Origin: Azadirachta indica
Taxonomy: Eukaryota > Streptophyta > Magnoliopsida > Sapindales > Meliaceae
Assembly: GCA_022749755.1 (NCBI GenBank)
Contig: JAGQDM010000070.1
Coordinates: 3,818,683 to 3,882,682 of the forward strand
Reading direction: 5' to 3'
DNA length: 64,000 nt
Shown here: positions 45,810 to 62,800 of the stretch, one piece after another
Layout of the letters: each line of letters opens with the position of its first letter
How positions within the stretch are numbered: the stretch's first letter is position 1
The notes under the pieces: generated by a model
The model's database searches: none
What the model was told of the DNA's origin: nothing
The model's input: the letters and a program-made list of their open reading frames with translations, nothing else
Program-made: the position numbers and the translations under genes

Positions 45810-45854
45810 GATATAGATATAAATTCTTTGACAAAAAGAATTTATATCTATATC
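45810..45854 (+). terminator. Perfect 20-bp stem-loop behind atp8 (probable mRNA 3'-end stabiliser)
   Basis: GATATAGATATAAATTCTTT (45810-45829) pairs perfectly with 45835-45854 around the 5-base loop GACAA. In plant mitochondria, inverted repeats just behind coding regions generally act as 3'-processing and stabilising signals rather than as true terminators. The position, 18 bases past the atp8 stop, fits that role. The stem is AT-rich. Confidence 0.8.
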
Positions 45855-46051
45855 GTTTTTTGGATGCTCAAACCCCTTGTACGATTATTAATTTTTATTT
45901 TGTATTTTTTCATTTTGACAAAGTTTTTTTATTATTTTTCCGTTTTTTCTAATATTATTTATATTTCTTTTTTTGATTTTGCTTATTATGTATCTAATTC
46001 CGATAGCTGGATATAAAACCAAAGGTCTCAACGTTCTGACTTCGCACCTCG

Positions 46052-46522
46052 ACGGAAGGAGCCCTTGCCAATTATCAAGCGCAAAACGCAGACGCGGAAG
46101 CGCAGCTCTTTTCGCTTATACAGAGTCTCGAAAGACAACTTAGTTATGGACTACCCCCTCAACAACATAATAATAATGGCGAATATGAGCAGCTGGTAAG
46201 AAACAATTTGGAAGCTGCTTTTCATTTTAATGTAAATCATTATCGGGGAGCCGTAGCCAGTGAACTTTTTGAAGTACAAATCATGCTATTAAAAAGCCGT
46301 TTGCAAGAACACCTTTTTAATCATATGATATCCGAACCCAGCTTAAAATCAATTTTACAGCAGTCTCCTTACAACGATATTCGAGAGGAAGCTTATGACT
46401 TTATTGAAGATCAAGTTAAAAGCGTCAATTCGATGCGCTATCCCTTCCAACGTAAGATTTTGGAAGGCTCCCTAAACCTATTTATTATAGATATCGAACA
46501 AAATGGCGCCCGATCCATATAG
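46052..46522 (+). CDS. Unassigned ORF of 104 codons (ATG) or 156 codons (possible edited ACG start)
   Basis: From the first ATG (46208) the product is 104 residues. The same frame is open back to 46040, and an ACG at 46052 could become AUG by C-to-U editing, giving 156 residues. The upstream part (residues such as ALANYQAQNADAEAQLFSLI and LERQLSYGLPPQQ) is clearly helical and protein-like. It joins smoothly to the downstream part (EAAFHFNVNHYRGAVASELF, MLLKSRLQEHLF, SLNLFIIDIEQNGARSI), so the real protein probably includes it. The protein is acidic, helical and without membrane segments. It lies between atp8 and cox3 in the same direction. I cannot name the family. It resembles the conserved extra ORFs of plant mitochondria, and the start remains uncertain. 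Confidence 0.55.
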   Translation, partial: TEGALANYQAQNADAEAQLFSLIQSLERQLSYGLPPQQHNNNGEYEQLVRNNLEAAFHFNVNHYRGAVASELFEVQIMLLKSRLQEHLFNHMISEPSLKSILQQSPYNDIREEAYDFIEDQVKSVNSMRYPFQRKILEGSLNLFIIDIEQNGARSI

Positions 46523-46999
46523 GGGCTTTTATTCCCACTTTACTGACGAAGAATTTCGTCGTCGACTAGGCCTATAAGACTCACAATTTGGTTGTACCTC
46601 TCTCGATTTCTAATTGATAGAAAAGAAAGACATTCGGGAGCTGGGGGGGCCTATCGTGAGGAGACTTTCTTTCACGGTAGGCGAAGGCAAAGTGTGATCA
46701 GGGGCGAGCTTACCTGAAACTGAAACTGAATGGAATTGTTACTTTCCAAAAATGCTTGCTGAAAATCAAAGAAAGAAGGTCCATTTTCCCACGTAGTTCG
46801 TTGGTCAAACCAACGATTCTCTTCTCAAAGTAATAGAGAGATCTTTTTCTAGTTAGACTTCTATCAATGCAATGAAAGAACCATCCCTTCCTATTTGTTT
46901 GTCCTGTCAGATAGAAAGAAAATTAGACCCCAAAGAGCCCTTCTTTAGGGGGTGGGGGTGAAGGGGGGGGGTTTACATACAACCGAGGCAAAATGGTTT
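46523..46999. other. Spacer between the unassigned ORF and cox3
   Basis: This is the expected cox3 5' leader region. It has a G-rich stretch at 46950-46971, and an upstream in-frame ATG (46952) would lengthen Cox3 by 16 residues. No other gene was seen. Confidence 0.6.
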
Positions 47000-47797
47000 A
47001 TGATTGAATCTCAGAGGCATTCTTATCATTTGGTAGATCCAAGTCCATGGCCTATTTCGGGTTCACTCGGAGCTTTGGCAACCACCGTAGGAGGTGTGAT
47101 GTACATGCACTCATTTCAAGGGGGTGCAACACTTCTCAGTTTGGGCCTCATATTTATCCTATATACCATGTTCGTATGGTGGCGCGATGTTCTACGTGAA
47201 TCCACGTTGGAAGGACATCATACCAAAGTTGTACAATTAGGACTTCGATACGGTTTTATTCTGTTCATCGTATCGGAGGTTATGTTCTTTTTTGCTTTTT
47301 TTTGGGCTTTTTTTCATTCTTCTTTGGCACCTACGGTAGAGATCGGAGGTATTTGGCCCCCAAAAGGGATTTGGGTTTTAGATCCTTGGGAAATCCCTTT
47401 TCTTAATACCCTTATTCTCCTTTCATCCGGAGCTGCCGTAACTTGGGCTCATCATGCTATACTCGCGGGGAAGGAAAAACGAGCAGTTTATGCTTTAGTA
47501 GCTACCGTTTTACTGGCTCTAGTATTCACTGGCTTTCAAGGAATGGAGTATTATCAAGCACCCTTCACTATTTCGGATAGTATTTATGGTTCTACCTTTT
47601 ACTTAGCAACTGGCTTTCATGGTTTTCATGTGATTATAGGTACTCTTTTCTTGATCATATGTGGTATTCGCCAATATCTTGGTCATCTGACCAAGGAGCA
47701 TCACGTTGGCTTTGAAGCAGCTGCATGGTACTGGCATTTTGTAGACGTGGTTTGGTTATTCCTATTTGTCTCTATCTATTGGTGGGGAGGTATATGA
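47000..47797 (+). CDS. cox3: Cytochrome c oxidase subunit III
   Basis: The 265-residue product has the normal plant length and start ([18 protein letters not shown]). It is a seven-helix core subunit of complex IV in the inner membrane, supporting subunit I and its proton pathways. Family marks include [19 protein letters not shown] with the conserved Glu at residue 93, [30 protein letters not shown], the His-rich [12 protein letters not shown] (His207, His210), and the end [20 protein letters not shown]. An in-frame ATG at 46952 adds 16 unconserved residues and was not used. The last 73 bases overlap the longer reading of sdh4. The stop codon forms ATGA with an internal sdh4 Met codon. The gene appears intact, and editing will alter some residues. 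Confidence 0.98.
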   Translation: MIESQRHSYHLVDPSPWPISGSLGALATTVGGVMYMHSFQGGATLLSLGLIFILYTMFVWWRDVLRESTLEGHHTKVVQLGLRYGFILFIVSEVMFFFAFFWAFFHSSLAPTVEIGGIWPPKGIWVLDPWEIPFLNTLILLSSGAAVTWAHHAILAGKEKRAVYALVATVLLALVFTGFQGMEYYQAPFTISDSIYGSTFYLATGFHGFHVIIGTLFLIICGIRQYLGHLTKEHHVGFEAAAWYWHFVDVVWLFLFVSIYWWGGI

Positions 47798-48240
47798 AGG
47801 AAGGAAAGAGTGGATTGAGGAATGAAAGCTCGAAGACAAAGAGAATCGGGCTTTTCCAAAGAATTACTGCAGCTTTCCTACTCCCTTTGATTATCATATA
47901 CAAAAAAGTCTCTTCCACTTTCCTACTAAATCTCTCTTTATTCTGGCACATCAATGAAGGGATCGAAGAGATTATGGCAGATTATGTTCACCAAGAAATG
48001 ACCCGAAATTGGATCTTGGTCTATTTGAGATTGTTCCTTTTAATCGTAATCAAAGATGTTTTCTTGTCGATAGTTTCTTTTCTGAACAAATCGAAGAACC
48101 TAATGGATCGAACTCATCCTTGGCTGCTACGAAAGATATCGGCCTTGCGTTGCGGAAGGAACGTTCTGTTCTGTTTTGAGTTGGAGGCAAATTTCTTCAA
48201 TAAAGCTCTGATCTACGACCACCCTCAATACCTACTATAG
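47725..48240 (+). CDS. sdh4: Succinate dehydrogenase membrane anchor subunit 4, overlapping cox3
   Basis: The frame encodes 171 residues from 47725, or 148 from Met24 at 47794. Sdh4 anchors complex II in the inner membrane and helps bind heme b and ubiquinone. Residues 73-94 ([20 protein letters not shown]) fit the SdhD signature. His75 is the probable heme ligand, and Asp86-Tyr87 stand 11 residues on, like His71 and Asp82-Tyr83 in E. coli. Hydrophobic helices flank it ([23 protein letters not shown]). The 73-base overlap with cox3 is known from other angiosperms. The alternative Met24 shares ATGA with the cox3 stop. The tail after about residue 120 is less familiar and may be lineage-specific or recombined. 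The gene is probably functional. Confidence 0.9.
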   Translation: MVLAFCRRGLVIPICLYLLVGRYMKEGKSGLRNESSKTKRIGLFQRITAAFLLPLIIIYKKVSSTFLLNLSLFWHINEGIEEIMADYVHQEMTRNWILVYLRLFLLIVIKDVFLSIVSFLNKSKNLMDRTHPWLLRKISALRCGRNVLFCFELEANFFNKALIYDHPQYLL

Positions 48241-50834
48241 GTGGTATTTTATTAGTTGTATGATACCACTCTATAGACGAGATATCATTGGTATTGTCTC
48301 CATATCCGGTACACTCATAAACTAAGCGGAATTTTTTGTTACTCTAAAGTCTGTGGAAATTTGGCTCTGCATTGGAATGGCGTTATGGAAGAATCATGGC
48401 AGACCTGGGCTCGAGACATCCACCTGGAAGAGATGCTCGTACTCGAAAGGAAAGGTTAGGGACTCTATTCTATTTTCCTGCGGGTCACTCTGAAGATCAT
48501 TGGAAATATATCACCACCGAACTTAGATATCAAGGCTTTAATACTCACACCAAATGGGGAGTTGACTTCATTGACCTGGGCCACAAGAAAGACACCTGGG
48601 GGCATATTGCTCATTGGTCCCCGGTACTGGATGGAATTCCTATTTGTGCTGCTTTGACACGCGACCTCACCTCACGGGCTTGGGTCGTGCTTTGACTTCT
48701 ACCTACTTAAGATTAAGATGCAGCCGCTTCCTCGATAACGAGCCGAGCTTCGCTTCCTCTTCTTCTCGTGTAGATGGCACTTCTTCTTGTATAGATGGCA
48801 CCCCCCCCTTGAGTCCACCCGGCAGAACCGTATAGACGAGACTACCCTGATTCATCTATCTTCCCTTGCCTCCGCAAAAGCAGCCGAAGCAGCATTTCCT
48901 GATACGCATACAGTGGTTGGTCCAGAAACAGTGGGATCTTTCCCTCGAATGGATCTTTATCTTTCCCTATTAGTAGGGTCCCGTTCTTTATTGTTTAGGG
49001 AGTTCTACTGTGTCAGATACACTAGCCTCAGAGTATGGCAACGAACACTGACTTGGTACGAGCTTTTCAAGTGGTGATGCCAGACGACAACTCCTTTTGT
49101 TGTCGAATCGTCGGTTTTAATTAAATAAAGGTGGGGTTGCGAACGAAGGAGAATAAGAAGAGGCTCGCTCGACAAGTGAGGGCTCGGTTTCAATCAAAGG
49201 ACTAACAAGTTATCCAAGCGTTGCTAACAAGCCAAGCTACTGAATATGGTGGGTATCTAACCTCCTGACTCGAAGATTAAGGCTTCTTCCCAGCCAGAGG
49301 CATCCGAAACTGGAGAATCAACCCTCGCATAAACAGACGACTAAACTATACGCGGCTGGTTGGTTTAAAAGGGCAAGAAAAAAGGGCCCTAGGGGAAGCC
49401 TTGAAATGAGAAAAAAGGTGACATACATTCCTTTCGGGGGCATAATAGTGATGACTATCGAGCACACTCTGTTATATCGATCCCAATCAATGGTTTTTGG
49501 GGGAAGTCAATGTTTGCTTTCCCTCTATGCTTTATGACATCTTTTCTCTTCTCCGTAGTGATCAGTGTATGCACGTAGGGTCACAGTCAATCTTTCATGC
49601 TTGGTCCCGGTCGCGCTCTTCTTCGTGATTAATAGCAAAGGGAATAAAACAAAGACCTATGCCTCGTTGTCTCAATCATAACTGAAAAGAGAACCTCACT
49701 GTAGAGAGGGAAGGAAAGGATAGACCCCCGGAAGCGTAAGAACGACTATTTTGGAGCCAGAGGTTGAGGTTCCATCGACGAGTGAGAAAAGGAACGAGAG
49801 ACCTACGGCTCCGTGAGGATCAGGACGCGGCGTACGGTTGGCAATGGCAAGTCAGTCACATAGGCTTTTGTAACACCACGCGTCAGTACTAGATTGATTA
49901 TGCCATCGATTCAAGACGGAAAGGAAAGCGTGGGAAAGATAATACCCGTGAGTTTGTCCTCGAAAAGGAATTAGTACATATTCTATATGGTAGCTAAGGA
50001 ATCGTATTAGTTAGACAGACGTATAGACGTATATCTGTACATTAGGGAAAAGAAGGGTAGTAACTCCTTAAATAGGGGCGAGGAACTCTCTTGTGCGCTC
50101 GAGGCGTAAGCCACTAATTAATGTGGTGGTGTTACCCAAGGTGTGGAGGAGGGGCTCATGCTCATGGTTTTCCTCGTAACGTCGTTCATTAACGGCTAAG
50201 GCCTCGTAAGATGAATGAACCGCTAAGGGCGGCTGGTTATGGAGGGGCAGCGCTTTCCAGTCGACTGATACTGATAAAGAAAAGAAAAGCGACATAACTC
50301 AAGGTCGGCAATAGGCTACTCGCCGGCAATCGGCTACTCATAGTTGTTAAGTCACAGTTCAAAGTCAGGAGCGTAGCGGTAAACATATTCAAGGAACGAG
50401 AGCAAGAGACAAATAGGCCAGCTCATGTGGACCCTGACCATGCAACGAGCAACTACTCTGACTAATGGACCAGAGAAGATCGCGGAGGAAACAAAGGCAC
50501 GAGGAGCATGAGACAAATGGGACAGAGGAGGAATCGAAAGACACTTTTGTTCTCAGCGCCGGCCGAGCGGAGTGAGAAGCTGAACTAACTAGTAGTGATC
50601 GCATTTCGAAGAGCGAGCGGAAAGAAAAAGAAGAGCTCTGAGGTTTGCGGCAGGTGGCCCAGGCAAGGCGAGCGTAGGGAGTGCGACTGATCTGAGCCAG
50701 CGTAAGTCACAGCTGTTGGTGGCGAAGCGCAGGTCTTCTCAAAGGAAAAATGCGTATGTAATTCACCCACGAAGATGAATGAAGAAGAATGGCTTTGTTT
50801 ATCCGAGATTGGAAACTTTTGGGTCCATTGAAAT
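48241..50834. other. Spacer downstream of sdh4
   Basis: A 107-codon frame directly follows sdh4 (48372-48695, plus strand; MEWRYGRIMADLGSRHPPG at its start). It is not recognisable. Other frames are short. No RNA gene was seen. Confidence 0.5.
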
Positions 50835-51411
50835 GCATTTTTTTTGCATTGGGCTCTTTCATCAACTGATAGAAATATCAGCCAGTCCGCCATATTTTTT
50901 CTTGACAGAAAGATAACGAGATGGCTCCACGTGCTCTGATTCATTATTTGGATTTGAATCCAGGAGCAATACCAAAGTGTTTCAAAGAAGAGTTACCTTG
51001 ACTTAGGTCTGCCTCCGGCCTAGATCAACCTAAACCTAAGTGAAATGGAGTCTCTATCGCTCTGCCCAAAGCGTCAAATATGAAACTTCATACACCTGAA
51101 AGTTCATAGGACGAAAAGATCTTTTTTTGAGGTCCAACTATTATGCCTAGCATTGAATGGACTGGGCTACGCTCCTTATCAATTATCAAATCAATGATGG
51201 TTTCTATTTGGCGCCTAAATAAATTGGCACCCGAATTGGACCAACCAAATATTTGTCAGGCTATTGTTCTCTTGTCCCCTCGAATCCATGGAGTAAGACA
51301 TCGATTTCTCAATAAGATAAGATCAATTCTGTTGATTGCATGATGGACTCCCCTTCAAAAAGATTGGCGCGCGTGTAAACGAGGTGCTCTACCTAACTGA
51401 GCTATAGCCCT
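50835..51411 (-). pseudogene. trnV-UAC: Plastid-derived trnV-UAC: 5' exon and most of the intron, 3' end lost
   Basis: On the minus strand, 51411-51373 reads AGGGCTATAGCTCAGTTAGG and continues to TTTACAC, the plastid trnV-UAC 5' exon. After it comes sequence I recognise as the plastid trnV group II intron (GGAGTCCATCATGCAATCAA region, then the rest down to about 50835). The intron 5' end reads GCGCG rather than GTGYG. The 3' exon is not seen and the match fades near 50835, so no mature tRNA can form. Adjacency to trnM and atpE reproduces plastid order. The left boundary is approximate and based on memory of the intron. Confidence 0.75.
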
Positions 51412-51588
51412 TGTTTTTGTGATAAATATTTGAATCTGTAGAGAATTTCTTGTCAAGATCCAAATTCCATGATCCGACATGATAGCTCTCTGATCTGTTT
51501 CCTTCCAAGGGTGGGCTTAGAAGTAAGATTCTATCTATAATACATCGATGTGATGGGTCCCTTTTGTTTCTCTTTGTGATGATAAATG

Positions 51589-51668
51589 ACCTACTTAACC
51601 CAGTGGTTAGAGTATTGCTTTCATACGGCAGGAGTCATTGGTTCAAATCCAATAGTCAATAGTAGGTA
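51589..51668 (+). pseudogene. trnM-CAU: Plastid-derived trnM-CAU with a 7-base insertion
   Basis: The sequence follows plastid elongator trnM-CAU from ACCTACTTAACCCAGTGGTT through the CAT anticodon (TTTCATACGG) and the T arm (ATTGG-TTCAAAT-CCAAT). Instead of running straight into the acceptor AGTAGGT, it has an extra AGTCAAT, a partial duplication of the junction, making 80 nt rather than 73. The insertion separates the T arm from the acceptor stem, which should prevent normal folding. One further change (C for T in the D-arm region) is present. It is on the plus strand, opposite atpE, as in plastids. Confidence 0.85.
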
Positions 51669-51880
51669 GAACTTATTAGATACCGCAATCAATGGTATCA
51701 TCTAAGTATTTCTACCCTTTTTTATTGATTTTTTTTTCTCCCCGTATTCTATTGAATTTCTTTTATTTCATTTTTTTTTGTTGCATCAGAATCCGATGAA
51801 ACTGGATTGTATTCCATCGGTAAAATCAAAATATGGTGTCTAAACAGAACTTCTTTTTCTTATTCGGACGGACCAACTAG

Positions 51881-52278
51881 TTACGAAATTGCATTGATAG
51901 CCTCTACTCGCGTCCTAGCTTGTCTGAGAGCTAAATTCGCCTCAATTGTTTGGCTACGCTCCTTCAGCTCTACTCAAGTTAGCTTCAGCTATTTCAAGAG
52001 TTTGCTGAGCTTCTTGCGGATCAATGTCACTACCCTTCTCCGCATCATTTACTAAAATGGTTATCTCATTATTGCCTATTCTAGCGAAACCGCCCGTCAG
52101 AGCCATTGTTAACCATTGGTCGTTAAGACGTATTCTCAAAATACCTATATCTAAAGCCGTGGCAATAGGGCGTGATTTGGTAATAGACCAATTTGGCCAC
52201 TATTAGTAGATCAAATTCTTTCTTTCACTTCTGAATCCCAGACAATTCGATTAGGAGTCAGTACACATAGATTGAAGG

Positions 52279-52282
<4 letters not shown>
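51881..52282 (-). pseudogene. atpE: Plastid atpE pseudogene
   Basis: This is a plastid ATP synthase CF1 epsilon subunit copy. It starts at the ATG at 52282 ([20 protein letters not shown]), but the frame soon reaches a TGA stop (about codon 24) and then a lost base in the GCCCCTATT region shifts the frame. The middle remains recognisable ([20 protein letters not shown] and [19 protein letters not shown]), and a second frameshift precedes the terminal EAINAIS-like end at 51881. It overlaps the atpB stop by 4 bases (ATGA), as in plastids. It is non-functional in the mitochondrion. Confidence 0.93.
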
Positions 52283-58933
<6,651 letters not shown>

Positions 58934-59191
58934 ATGATAGAACAGCTTTTGGTGCCTACTCTCGCGGAACGGAAGGAAAGCTTAACCCTTCCAAAAGGGG
59001 TGGTTTTCCTTCTTTTGATAGGCTTTTATGGGAGCTATATGTTATTTTCATTTTTTCGAGATATGAGAACCTTTAGATTATATCCAATAAATCCAAGTCC
59101 TATATATTCAAGAGACGTGGCCACCACTAAAGAAAGGGAAACCTACTTTTTATCCTACTATAGTATAGGTTTAGTCCTACTATATAGTTAA
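58934..59191 (+). CDS. Unidentified 85-codon ORF with membrane segments
   Basis: The product has a hydrophobic stretch at about residues 22-42 (GVVFLLLIGFYGSYMLFSFF) and a second one at the very end (YYSIGLVLLYS). No family is recognised. It stands alone in spacer and may be fortuitous. Confidence 0.2.
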   Translation: MIEQLLVPTLAERKESLTLPKGVVFLLLIGFYGSYMLFSFFRDMRTFRLYPINPSPIYSRDVATTKERETYFLSYYSIGLVLLYS

Positions 59192-59292
59192 CGTGCTGGA
59201 AAAGCGGAGGGCGCCTACTACTTTGACCGGGGGGCCACTGACGTCTGATATGAACATGCGATTCATCTAGGGTAAGCTCACAGGACCTTTTT

Positions 59293-59829
59293 CTATTCCC
59301 GAACCGACTTAAGTCGTGGAAACCTCACCCAATCAATCCGAGGAGCGTAGCCTTTTACTAAGAAGTAGAAGTTCACATGCCCGGCAACGGATCTCAAACA
59401 AACCGTGGCTGACAACGGGGGTCTCTTTCCAAGAAAGAAAGTATGGCTACACTTCTGACTTCCTACTCCAGTGTAGCCGTGATTGAGTTCGAAAGCGTGA
59501 ATATTAAGGTAGTGCATCGATTTCGAAAGCATAGATATTCTATTCTGGGTAGCGCGTTGTTTTCCAGATGAAAAAGTGTTAGAAACCGGTCTTGGCTGGT
59601 CTTGGTCTAAGCGGATGCCGACGAGAAAAGGCTGGAAGATCACTCCATTAGTTCCCGGGCGTGTAAAAGGAAGTGAAAGGTCAATTTCGACTATTTGCAG
59701 GTAGCTTGGCTTGGCTTGAAAGAAAGGACTTTGCGATGACCAAAAGATTCTTTTTCTGCTTGGCGAAAAGAACGGATTTAAGCCGCATTCAACAGGTTCC
59801 GTGTGTGGTCTCCTCGTGTGGGCTTCCAA
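59293..59829 (-). CDS. Unidentified 178-codon ORF
   Basis: The frame is one of the longest in the window without an assignment. The product is basic and His/Ser/Pro-rich with no membrane helix. The opposite strand carries a readable but stop-broken frame over the same bases (for example WKITPLVPGRVKGSERSIST), so the true coding strand, if any, is unclear. Confidence 0.2.
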   Translation of the reverse strand: MEAHTRRPHTEPVECGLNPFFSPSRKRIFWSSQSPFFQAKPSYLQIVEIDLSLPFTRPGTNGVIFQPFLVGIRLDQDQPRPVSNTFSSGKQRATQNRISMLSKSMHYLNIHAFELNHGYTGVGSQKCSHTFFLGKRPPLSATVCLRSVAGHVNFYFLVKGYAPRIDWVRFPRLKSVRE

Positions 59830-59885
59830 ATAGCTCTTTCCATAAAGATTTTGTTAACGGTAGCGATATGGCCACGGTGAACTAA

Positions 59886-62800
59886 TCGACCGAACAAAAC
59901 TTCCATGATAGGACTTCTTGGGGGAAAAAATTCAATTAGCTCAAAGGTGAATGCCTTCGAGATAGGAGAGGCTACGAGACGAAAGCGTTATATTCTGAGT
60001 GATACGTGCCGGTTGAAGTTGAGATTTTTTCCTCAATTTGTCTTCATTAGCCCTTGGTCCTTTAAGAGAAAATGAGTTCTCGTCTCAATGGATGCGGCCG
60101 TTGCCTACCTTTATAGATCTTCTGCGAACCCTAGCCCAGTTAGAGGGAAATATAAGACAATACATGAAATTGAGGCAGAATTGACGTAATTTCTAATTAG
60201 CTTTTCTTTCTCATTCGTCTCTAGCGGTATCAGTAATGCCCCCTAATGGTTTCAGAAGATGCTTGACTTCATTTTAGACAGAATTGCATTCGAAAGAGAC
60301 AAAACGGGTTCCAATCTTGTTTGTTTGGAACGATCGACGGTCCAGTGCCTTCTCGTAGCTGGTTCTTTCTTGCTGGTTGACCGCAGGATAAGCTTCGAAA
60401 GGATTGAGGATCAGCATTAGAAGATGAAGATAGGCGGGAATTGATGTTGTTGACCACTCTGGTTGTTTAATAACTTTCTTCACAGGGGTCGGTTAAATAC
60501 GCAATACCCAATGAAAAGACCAATATTACCTTGATTGTGCCATCAGCCTCTTTCTTTGGACGAGCTTCTCCTTTATCTCTTTCCATTGGGAGATCAGTCG
60601 CTCGAGCTTCTTCTCCCTTTAGGCGAGCAATCGTAGAGTTGAATGAATCCCTTCTTGATAGAAGGCTGTTAGGAAGATTGAAAATACTACTTCCAAGGAA
60701 GAGGCATTTGGCTGATCAACGCAAGCTATCTCGTATTGGAGCACGAACCAAGACCAAACTTCTCAGATGTTGAAGCGAGCAAACGTTAGTATGTTGATAA
60801 TAGCTCTTTCTTCATCTTCTGTTCTTCAGATGATCTATGAAGAGGTGTAAACTAGAGTTAGCAATTTCTCCCTCTTCCCGGATTCCATTAGCAGTTTAGT
60901 CAGGCACATCATCTCGCTTCAGGAGGGATTCCCTTTCTCGTCTTCCTTGGGTGTTGATTCGGGTCGATATCGATCCAGTAGAGTCAGGAGTCTGAATGAT
61001 CTGTCTACCTCACAGAATCCAAATTGAGCTGGAAGGGGCCAGATTACCTATATGAACGAACCCATTCCTTATTTTATTCTTTTTTTTTCCCTCCAGCCAA
61101 GAGATGGCTAGAGCTAGTGAATGCGACTCCTGCCCAGAAGTTAGAGCGTATAAATCAAATATGTAAAAATGTAATTATACCAACCGACCAGTCGTAGTTA
61201 GTGTAGCCGAAAAGAACTAAAAGTAGTGCTTTGAGCGGTCGGTGCCCAATGAGCAATAACAAACAAAACAGAAATGTTACCTTGAGCCTACCTCGTATCA
61301 TCACAACCTCTTTCTTCGGAAGGTTGATCGCTTGGTTATCCTTTCTCTCACGGGGTAAGTCGGCTATACAGTCTTCTCGGGGAGCAATCTTCTGCATAGA
61401 AATGTTCGGAAAAATGAAGGTAGTTCGATAGAAAATCTGTACAAAAAAAAAAAAAATTCATCCCCAGGTTGAGTTAAAGGGCGCATCTTTGTCTCCCAAA
61501 AAAAGAAGGTTACTGCCGTTGGGTACTAGCTCGAAGCTTTTCTTCGCTTTCGATTCACCTAGAAGAATACTATACTATAATATATTGCAGAGAACTCCTT
61601 TCAACATCGTGAGAATAATGAAATTTGAACAAAAACCTGGTTCTAAGGTACCTATTGGTTGATCCTAAGTTTAAGCAAGAGCTGTTCATCCAACCACAAA
61701 GGAATTGACCTACCCAATAATTCTCATAAAAAAGGTATTTGGCCGAGCAATCACTTCACCGGCACGACTCTTCGAGCATTATCTCCTGCATCAGCTTTGA
61801 AAGCATTAACCTCGCCCCTCTTGAAATTTAAAGCGAAAGAGGGGGGGCATGGCTCCGGCACAGCCTTATTTTGAGCCTTTTAGTTCAACCCTATCCACCA
61901 CGCCGTGTCTCGACTATCTTTGGTACCAAAAGCGATTATCCAAGGCCTGTGAATAGATAGAAGGAATGAAATCCAAGAGCTCCGAAACTGTTGTATCAGC
62001 CTCAAGTTATGATCCCATTGTATCATCTCGGATCGGTATCTTTCATTGATTCTTAATGGCCGCCCTAAGGGGAGAAAGAAAAAGGAAGCTTATAATAATC
62101 ACGTATTACAATCGACCGGTTCCTATTAGTCATGAATCACTCATCCCGAAGAAAAGAAGCTATCCATGGTACCTCGACCCCGAAAGAGTATAGGACTTCT
62201 ATCGAAGAAAAGCAAATGTCGAGCTTTCCCTGGCACATACGTAGAAAGAGAAGCATCTTATCCATCCGCTAGTTGTGAACGAGCGATCTCGAAGTTCTCA
62301 CTTCAAGCCTTGAATGCTTATATGTATATTAAAATGAATAGGATCTTTGACCCTTTCTACATCTAAGGTAGTCGTCCTCTTCACTCTCCCTTCCCTGGTT
62401 GAATTAGCCACATCTTGGTGAACAAAGAACATAAGCCTGTGCTTCTTATGACTTCGGAGGTGATAGAGGATGCTTCCAAACCTTTTCTCTCGGTTTGCCT
62501 CTTCTTCCAACGAACCCCAACTTCACTTATATAAGAGATTTCCCTTCCCCGAGCCTCTGATCGAATTCTTTGACCACCCCGGCCTTTGATCGGATTCCTT
62601 GACCGGACAAATGGTTCTTTCTATAGCTATGAGTGAGATGGATTTGATCTCAGATGCCAAAACCTCGGGATTTTGGCTTGTTTTTGGCCTGAAAAGTGGT
62701 TTGTTGATGGAGCGGATTGAAGGATCAATGGCTTTGGTTCATCAACTCCCGATCGATCTGTGGCTGGATCTTCTTCACATGCATCTGGTGGATGTAGAAC

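Noticed and set aside
46952..46999. Longer Cox3 start at 46952
   Set aside because: The 16 extra residues ([16 protein letters not shown]) are not part of the conserved plant Cox3, which starts [10 protein letters not shown].
47772..47954. 60-codon minus-strand ORF
   Set aside because: It is antisense to the cox3 end and sdh4 start.
49790..49850. Group II intron domain V suggested by CGTACGGTT
   Set aside because: The 5' half does not pair in the domain V pattern and no exon of a nad gene lies nearby.
50585..50944. 119-codon ORF on the minus strand
   Set aside because: Its 5' part lies in plastid trnV intron sequence and the rest has no recognisable domain; it is a fortuitous frame.
51143..51343. 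66-codon plus-strand ORF
   Set aside because: It is antisense to the plastid trnV-UAC intron.
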